From contig JAVUNC010000004.1 in NCBI GenBank assembly GCA_032173965.1, positions 60,613,501-60,677,500 on the forward strand: DNA of 64,000 bases, read 5' to 3'. The position numbers and the translations under genes are program-made. Below, piece after piece: positions 28,701 through 37,700 of the stretch; positions within the stretch are counted from its first letter, which is position 1, and each line of letters begins with the position of its first letter. The stretch is from Sitta carolinensis. Its lineage: Eukaryota; Chordata; Aves; Passeriformes; Sittidae. The notes under the pieces are model-generated. The model saw nothing but the letters and a program-made list of their open reading frames with translations, did not search any database and was not told the DNA's origin.

Positions 28701-31700
28701 TTCTGAAGCAGTTGTACAACTTGTTCAGAGCACGGTGCTAATAACATCAGGGTCCTGGGCTCAATGCCTGCATGGGCCATTCTCTTAATATTGGACTTGA
28801 TGATCCTTCTGGGTCCCTTCCCAGGCAGAATCTGGGATCTGTGTGATTCTGAACAGGCTGGCAGCACTTGCTTATTCTGTTCAAGCATTCTCCATTTGTG
28901 AAGGTGCTTGGCAAAAGAAAACAATTCTTTCTGTGCTTAGGTTAGAGGCAGAACAGTGAAGATCCAGCCCAAGACTAAGGACTGGCTAAAGGGCCTTCAG
29001 GAGGAAATTGCTCGAAAACGAGACAGCATTGTCCCCATGTCCCCCACGGCAAACTCCCATCTTCTGGAAGAAAATTTTGACTTCTCAAGTTTGGACTATG
29101 AGTCAGAAGGTAAGCAGCATGTTTCTAAGCTAAGTAGTGAGAAATTGCTTTGCTGACTTTGGTTGCACAGAGAAGGTACAGTATGAGTGTCAGTGGCACC
29201 TTAATTTGTAATGAAGCCACACTTCTTAAAAAGATGACTGTAATTAAAGCCATGACCTGACTCTGTGCCTGGGCATAGAACTGTTACTTAGATCATCCTG
29301 TCAATTTAGTGTTATATGTTAGCAAATTCAATGTATGGTACAGCTGTCTGTAGAGACACCCTATAATGAAACACGTGGGGTGGTTACACAAGAATCTTGC
29401 CTAGCCTATATATTAAAGAAACTGATAGTATGTATTAATTCATTGGTACTGTAGAGAGACAGAATGAATTTGCTCATTAATTCTTTGTTATCTAATATTT
29501 TAAACCAGGTGATATAGAGGATGAAGATGATTATTTAGAGGATGCTCTGTGTCAACACCTAGTAGCAGACACAGCTGAAGATATGGAGCGCCCTGGACAC
29601 TGCGCATCCATAGCTCTTTCAAACAAATCCGGACAGACCCCCCACCTGTATAAAGGTAAAGTGTCCACCTTCCTTAAGGTAAGACCTGAAGGACTGTTGT
29701 TTGTTCTCCTGTTGTATGTATTTCCCTGTTCATTTATGTTTTCATTCTAGGTTCTCCTGTAGTACCTATTAATGTTCAACTCCCCTTAATTTAGTGACTG
29801 TAACGGAGGTCATCAGACATAACAGCAATACAAATGATGAAACTCAGATGCTCCTTCTCTCTAGGCTTGGGCAAGGCAGGAAAGCTGAAAAATGCTGGTT
29901 TTCCTTTTCTAGCCAGAGGAAATTTCATCTTTTTATACATTTGAGGTTCTTTGGCATCAGAACATATAACAAAAATTGCATGCTATTTTCTTATTGGTGA
30001 GGGTGAAAGCAAAATCAAACCAAAAGAATCCTGTTGATTCAGTAATGGGCTCAACTCTGTCCTTTGAGGAGTAGCAGTAGCAGAGCAGGAAGAGCAGTAA
30101 GCTGGGAGGTTGTTGTGTTCAAATTACTTCAGAGGCCTGAGGTTTCTCCTTTATTCCCTTTTGATTTATTTCTGAAGAAGTCAAGGTTCATAGAATATAT
30201 ATATATATATAAATAAAAATAATTCTTTAGGTTCTTTATAAATGTGTTTCCTTTTTCCTTCATTATCTGGCTTGTTTGCACATTGTTGGGAAGTGAGTTG
30301 ATAAAAAGAAAAAACCGTGGAGAGAAAACTGATAAAAACTGTGGCAAGAGCTAGCCAAGCCAGTCATCATCTTACAATAGGATGTGATCAGAACACGCTT
30401 CAGTGACCAAGTGTTGACAGGCTGGGATATGTATTAAACACTTCATTGTGACAGCAAGTGATTCAGGAGCTGTCATTCTGCACTCTCTTCAGAAGTGCTT
30501 TGTCTTCTGACATAAAAGTGAAAACTTTTAATACCTTCAAAGGTTGTCTCAGAAGTAGAGTTCAAAAAGATTAAATGAAATTCGTACACTTACACAGACA
30601 GATTTTCCAAACAGAGTGATTTATGGCTTTCTTGCCCACCTTGAGTCATAGGCTGGGTTCAGGGTGGCCAGACCCAAAAGCCTATCCCTGAGTCACGGGG
30701 TAATCAGTCATTATTAAATACTGTGAAGTCAATCACTTTGTATTATAGGGTGCCTTGCCCTCCAAGCACCTCTGGCCTACTGTGTGATGATTCATTAAGC
30801 CACAGAGAATTGCAGTGAGTTTTGTCACCCACACTAACTCTTCTCCACAAAAAATATCGTGAAGTAAATAGAGGTTATGGAGTATAGTTTGGAGGAAGTC
30901 AAGCTGGTGTCATGACCTTTCATAACTCAAAATATGATATATTCAATTAATCTTTAAGTGTCTGCAATTTCAGATTCCTTCATAAGCTTCCAATTCTGCC
31001 TGAATAACTCCTAACCAAAGGTATGATGACTGTGTAGCTGGTGGTAGGCACAGATGGAAAACAGTGACAGGCACAATAGCATGTATGTGTGTTTTTGAGG
31101 TCAGGGAAGGGCACAGCTTTTGAAACTGATGTCCCTGCCAGCAGCCTTTCAGGAACAGAATTGAGTGGTAATGGTTGGCTTTTGCTGTGTTCAGTTTTAC
31201 TGCCAGAACTTCAAACCATGCCTCCAGGTGCCTGCATGACTCCTTGGGTCCTACTGATGAGCCCATATCTGCAGCTTAGAAGTACTGAAAATGCAGAGAG
31301 CACGGGGAGGGCAGGCTGGGCAGAGCACAGGCTCTGTGTCTGTGCTGCCATCTGTGCTGAGTGGGAGCAGGAAGCTGTGAGGCAGCTCGTGATTCCCTGC
31401 AGAGCACAGCTTTCTGAAAAACAAGAACTTGTTTACAAATGCCTCAAGTGCAAGAGACTGCTGCTGCATAATTCCTTCCCTGTCTCTCCAAAACATAGGA
31501 ACAAAACTAAACCTAGTGAATCTTGGAGCTCTAAAGAAGAGCTGCATACCTGGGCAGCCATGGCAGGATAAGAGGACTGAAATGGAAATCCTCACTATAG
31601 CAGATGGGGGAGAATACAGCAATCCATACTTCTCCCCTCTCCAGCTGCCAGAAAGGCTTAGATGGGATGAAGGACTGAGTAATTAGTGATGAGAGGTGCA

Positions 31701-34700
31701 GCCAAGAGCTAGCCAATTGAGGCAGCTGTACCTGTTGGGATATGTTCCTGGAAAACACAAGTGATTGAGACATCCAGACAGATTTTTCTCTGGTATAAAA
31801 ACAGTTCTCCTGTGCAAGAAAAGGTGTCTAATCGACAAATGGAATTCCTGTGTTTGGGATGGAAAACAAGGAATTCACCATGACTAGCCATGACAGTTTG
31901 AATGGGGGCAGATTGCCACTAAGCCTGGCTATGAAAATCTCAGAATTTAACAAGGTGCCAGTAACCCTGGAATCAGATGTAGGCATTCTTTGAGTTGATG
32001 CAAACAGCTAATAAAGAGTGGAAAAGGAGAGAGAAAGAAGCATTTGACAGAAGGGTAGATGTTTTCTGCAATGGAAGCAGGCAGACATTGGGGGAGAGCA
32101 AAAAAAGTGAATGGAGCTGTCGTGTTCCTGGGAGACCTGGCCAAGGCTTGCCACTCACAGTCACCTCTCTGCTGACCTCTCATAACTGGTGCACCTCACC
32201 CAGTGTGTATCTAATACAAACACTTTGTAAAATGTCCGTAGATGATGCAGACCTGGCCGATTTGAAGCTGGAGCTGGAGGCAAGTGGGGAACACAGCCGC
32301 CGAATTCCAAGCAGGTCCCTGTCCATTCCTACCAGGCCTCGGCCACTTCAGCCACCACAGAGGCCTCCCCCTCCTGGTGAGTTGAACTTTCTTTAATGTG
32401 GTGTTTGCCCCAGCTGAACAGCTTTTACCTGCCATGTCTGGGTGACAAAGAAAGTAATACTTTGTTCTAAAATGTCAGGTTGTCGAGGAACTTGTACTTG
32501 CTTCCCAGCCTTTTTCAGCCTGAGTATTACTGTCATTAGTAGTGGGAGAAGTTTTGTCTTCAGGATGACAGATACTCCACAAAAAAAAAAATGTCTTTAG
32601 TAACGATAGAATAGCCCATATGTTTCATACTAGCTCACCACTCTGGTTAGCAAGTTGAGCAGCCATTTTGTGGCAGTAAAAATTTTGATATATATGCCTG
32701 CTGATTTCTGAAGTCACTGAGTGTTTTCTTGCAGTTTTTTGGATTCTGAAATAATTGTAATCAGAATTTTAAAAATCTTTGACAGAATACTTATTCTGGA
32801 CAGTAATTGTCCTTTCCTTCTTCACAAGCGATTCTTGTGTTTGTGAACGAAATGTGAAGTGGATTTTGATTTTCAGTGAGGCACAAAGGGAAGTGGTGCT
32901 CTTTGCCTAAGCTCTGCCCCCCTGAGATGCCATCCAGAACTGTGCTGCTTGTGTTTTAATGGCTACTTCTGGATGAAAGCTGATTTCTAGACAGCACAAT
33001 CATCTTTGCCTCCTGTATTAGACAAGCTATACATCGTGTTTTTCTTGCAGCCCAAAAGTGTCCCTTTTGTGTACATTTTCTAGACTAAATTAGAAGTTCT
33101 GTGATGCTCGCCTGATAGAAGATGAGTTATTTAGGATTATTCCCATTCATTTTTGAGCCTGTTGCACAGAAGTGCCAACACTGGTATCTGTATTTCTATG
33201 CCTAGAATGCAATATTAATGCTCAGCTGAGGTTATCTAATTGATTAAATGAAAGACTAACTACAAAACTGCTTCCTGAAACAGTTCAAGATTTTGAGAGC
33301 GTGATGGTATGCACATTGGTTTTGATTCATTGCAGATAAAATTTTGTACCAGCTCTTGAATGTAAAAAGCCATTTTTTAATCCTCTTGCAGCGGGAACAT
33401 CAGGCAAAAAGTCCCCCTCAGATGTTTCCCTCTCTCCAGGAAGCCATTCCACCTGCTCCATCCTGGCAACGGCAAAGCTGCTTCCCGGAGCCCCTCAGCA
33501 GCCAGTGAGTCCTGCATGGCCCCTTGGCATTGTCCTGATCCCTCCCATCCACACTGAGAATCACATACAGGATGCACCTGTCCTATACGGAAGGAAGTCC
33601 ATCACTTGTCTGAGCTGAAAATGCCAAGATAACTTCTTGTACTGTAATACTAAACCGTGGGCCTGTTAGGCAGCAGAAAAATGTTAATAAATTAACAGGA
33701 GTTAGGAAGGCCAAGGAGGGAGAGAGAATGGGTGGTATAAGACCAGAGCACTGTTGCTGCTTTCTGACAGATGCAAACTTCAATTTTTAACACCATCATC
33801 ATATGGCTTAATTCTTTTGTCACCTCTGTTTTGGTGGGCTGTGCCAGTGCCCAGAATGCAGGAAAACTCTTGAGCACTGCCAGCAAGGCTGTTAGTCCCT
33901 TGAGGAGACCAAGACCAGAATGTGGAAATGCCTCCCCCCTCCTGCCTTGCTGGATGAGGACCCTTATGTGTTGAACAAGGGATGGCTAAGGGACTGGCTG
34001 TGGCACTCAGGCACTGGCCTTCTGTCAGCTGGCAAAAAAGATGTACAGTCTGCTGAAAGATTCCCATTTCTTTAGTATTTATAGATCACTGAATAGCCAC
34101 TTGCAAGAACAGAATTTTACAGGTGTATGAGCTTAGCTGTAAAACTAGAGGTGGACTAGAAAAATCAGTTCTCTAGAGATGACTTGTTCTCCTGGTTTTT
34201 TTAAAGCCCAAAGTCCGGACTGGAATAAGCAAACCTTACAATGTCAAGCAGATCAAAACCACCACAGCTGAGGAAGCAGAAGAAGCTATTAGATGTCTTA
34301 TGGAGGCCAAAGGAGGTAAGCACAGCTTTCTAATTGACTTCTAAAAACCTTTAAATAAAGAAAACTGTAGGTGTATTCATCTCACCATAGCTCAGATGTA
34401 CATATTCCTATTCAGTGTTTCACCTGAACACATTCTTGCAAAATTTTGTGTTATTCTCTGTCAGTTCTGATAAAAATAACTTTTTTCCAAGATGATTAAA
34501 ATTTTATATTTTATTGTAGAACCTGCTACTAGGAGAACCTTTGGTTATTTATGCCCAGATTTAGTCAGAAAAATTAAAAAATAAAGATGGGATTTTACTA
34601 AACTGATGGGGCCTGTGTTTGTTCAGAGTTGCATAAAGGATATTTGCTGCTCTATTTACCGAATGCTCACTATTCCAAGCAGAACTACAGAGCAAATGCA

Positions 34701-37700
34701 GCTCTAGGAGAAATAACCTGGATTCTCTTCACATTTGGACAGCAAGTATAGCTGTAACCTAGATAAAAGCTTGCACTACTTCAGCTTGAATAGCTAAGCT
34801 AAAAGGCTACTCTGTGTTTAGGCTCTCTGTGTAGTCCCTGGAGAAGAGAGCTTCTTGCAAGGGCAAGTTAGAGCATAAAACTGACTTAGGTACTGTGAAT
34901 GTAACCCCCAGGGTGGCATGCAGTCTTTCTGCTGGTGCTATAGGAATGAAAATGGCTACCTGAGTTTGCAAGGTTCTCACTTTAGGAGAAAACTGTCCCT
35001 TTTCATTTATATGTAGAGTGAATACAGTCTGGAATAATCTCATTTATTTAGAAATATCATAAAAGCATCTTGATGTTTGTTCCTCAGTGCTGTTCATTTC
35101 ATTTTGAAACCAGATTTACTCTCCATTGATTTTGAAATTCACATTCACTTGGTGTGGGTAAGAAAACTAGTCTGGTCAGCGTCACTTCCAGTCCCTTGTA
35201 CTGTACTACCGCTTGGCATTTACAGTTTTTTCCGAAGTACTCTACAAGATGCACTTGGTATCATTAACTTGGTTTTCCAGATAATGGCAAAAGGATGCTC
35301 AGAACTTGAGCCCAGTACTCCTGACCCCCCAGCCAGTATTTTTTCCACTTGATCAAACGGTGGCACAGCACTGCTGGTTTGGCATGAAATTATTTCAGAC
35401 AGGGAAGTTTTTCCCTAACAGCCTCTTACAGGTGTTACAGGATTGCAAAGGTCTGTGCTTAGTCCAAAACCCACCTTCTTGGCCTGAATTGGCCCTATAG
35501 GCATGAACATTTTGGGAAATGTGGTTGTGAAAGAAATTATCTTGAATCTATGTTCTGATGGGGCCATGTGCCATATTTGGTTTTGCTTTCCAGGAGCACA
35601 GGAAGATGCAGTAAAGCCTGCTCCAACCAGAACCCAAACTTCCTCCAAACCCGAGGCCCGTCCCAGCATCACCAAGTCAGCATCATTTCAAGGGTCCCAG
35701 GCAGGAGCAGTGCCTGTGCCTCATCGTCCACCACCCAAAGTTCCAACTCCAAAGAAGCCAGTGCCCCTGCAAAGGACTGCAGTCAAGGTGGAAAATGTAA
35801 GAGAGTTGCAGCAAAATGCAACCAGCTTCCATTGCACAGTGTGAATGATGGAGGGGTGGGCTGGTTGTTTTTTGCAGGAAGTCCTGTCATGGCAGCAGGT
35901 GCTGGAATCATTTTGTGTATTACAGTCACTGAGGCATAAAAACGCAAGAAAGATTGGAAAAAGAGCCATATTCAGCTTATCTATTTGTCAGTCCATTCCC
36001 TGGTTTTTCTTCTGGTTTGTCCAAACCTTGTCAGAATTTAACTCATTTGTTCTTTATCACAGTCTCTACTTTTGACCATGAGTGGTCTGCTCCGTAACGA
36101 TTTGAGGCAGCTTCTTCATCAGTTCTGTGTCCTGTGTCATTTCTTGCTTTTCTTGCACACCTTGTAACAGGATTCAGCCTTTCAGTTTGAATTCCAGAGT
36201 CTACTCATGAGTTCATGTTCTTAAAAATACAAAGCTGTAGGTGTTTAGGTTTTAATATATGTCAGGTCTCTATGACAGAGAAAGTAGTTCACCTCTAGAG
36301 CTGCTAAAATGATTATCTAATTTGTAAAGCAATTTGAGTAAAAAAAAATGAGAAGGACAAATAAACCCTTTTATATCTTCCTTTTGCAGAATCTCTGTCA
36401 AAGGAAGCTCTCCTCTAAATTGTTAGGGCTCCTGCCCTACCTTCCTTTGGTGAAGGCATTCCCCCCTTCTCTATAATGGACTTCATGCTATCTTAACTTA
36501 GCAGATTCACCAAAAAACTCAACCCAGATGGCACAGTCTATGCCAAGGAGTGGTCAGTTTGTTTTAAGTTGTCACCATTCCCAAGTCACTCTTGAAAGGT
36601 GCTGAGAAGGATTGCTATTTTGGTGTTAGTTATGTGAGAGCTTCTGCAGGAATATATCTATTTCAGTTTGTCTCTGTCCTGGAATTCCACTCCTTCTGCC
36701 ATCTGAGGGAGGTCAGATGGGAGTTGTGTACTTGAAAACTGCCCAATCCCCCTCTACCACAGTCAAACATAGGCAACTTAACAGCACATAGGAAGAAGTG
36801 GCAAGGGATATGTCCAGCATGAGATACTAAATATTTTGCCTGCATGAAAAATCCTGTACATTATCTTTTAATACTATGCAAGAGTAACAAAGAATTTGAA
36901 TGCTTTCATTCAATCACACAGAGTGTGAGAAATGTGAAGCAGTCTTTGCTCTCTCAGACTGAGCTGGGCTTGTTATTGATATACTTTTAAATGGTGAATG
37001 TATGCTAGATTGGACTTTGAGAGCTTATTTTTATCTTCAGTTGCCAGCATGAGTGAGACAGGACAAAGCCCTTAATGCATTTATTGGGTTAGCTTAAGCT
37101 AATTGTCCTTAAACCTTATCTATCCAAATAAGCTACACCTAAAGGCATAGGCCTCTTAAGCAAGATTGCATAAAGTAACATTAGCAGAGAGAGGTAACAA
37201 ATAACTCCTCAGAACTGTGTTAATTTGTCCCAGAGCAAAATCCTAACCTGAAAAGGGAGATGGTCAGAAAGAGCTGTGAGTGACCAGGCTGTAGGGTCCT
37301 GGTCCTTTACCAGCAATCTGAAGGTGAGTGCAAGGCACAATGCATGAGGTCAGAGCCCAGCAGGTACAGTGTGCTGTCAAGCCTCCTCTTTGTACTGCTA
37401 TTTTTTTCTTCCAGGACTGTCAGCTTTTCTTAGTAACGCTGTCAATTAGACTTGCACCAGTAGTGCAAGTGCCTCAAACTCAGTGTTTAAGGTCCCTTTT
37501 TGTTCTCACATTTCTTCTTCCATTTCCTCCTCAGGCCATGTCTCCAGAAGAGCAATTTGACCAGCAGACAGCCCAGTCTCCTTTTGGCTTGCTAGATCCC
37601 CATCTAGAAGCTGGAGCTATTCTTAGACCAACCAAGATCACTCCAGTCCCTAAACCCAGAACCCAAGCTGGGAAGCCTCAGGAGAGCAGGGGAAGCAGTG

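Larger units (their letters stand above)
21785..28710. other. SYNJ2 introns between 21785 and 28710
   Basis: Introns 21785-22001, 22159-24059, 24178-26005, 26225-27500 and the first part of 27580-28940. Only short homopolymers (for example 9 G near 26587) stand out. Confidence 0.6.
29110..37534. other. SYNJ2 introns between 29110 and 37534
   Basis: Introns 29110-29508, 29656-32241, 32377-33391, 33505-34206, 34316-35593 and 35797-37534. A short (AT)n run lies at about 30196-30211. The stretch 31000-31700 is richer in G+C with overlapping open frames on both strands, but I recognise no protein in it. Confidence 0.6.

Noticed and set aside
28722..28779. Functional tRNA-Ile gene
   Set aside because: The B box and D-arm side are degenerate, and a CR1-like tail follows directly, so it is a SINE head.
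31089..31622. Overlapping 160-codon (+) and 123-codon (-) open frames
   Set aside because: Frames on both strands of a G+C-richer intron patch with no family resemblance; likely chance.
37328..37534. Extension of the last SYNJ2 exon upstream to an ATG at 37328
   Set aside because: The open frame continues, but a strong pyrimidine-rich acceptor at 37534 and homology beginning at MSPEEQF mark the exon start.
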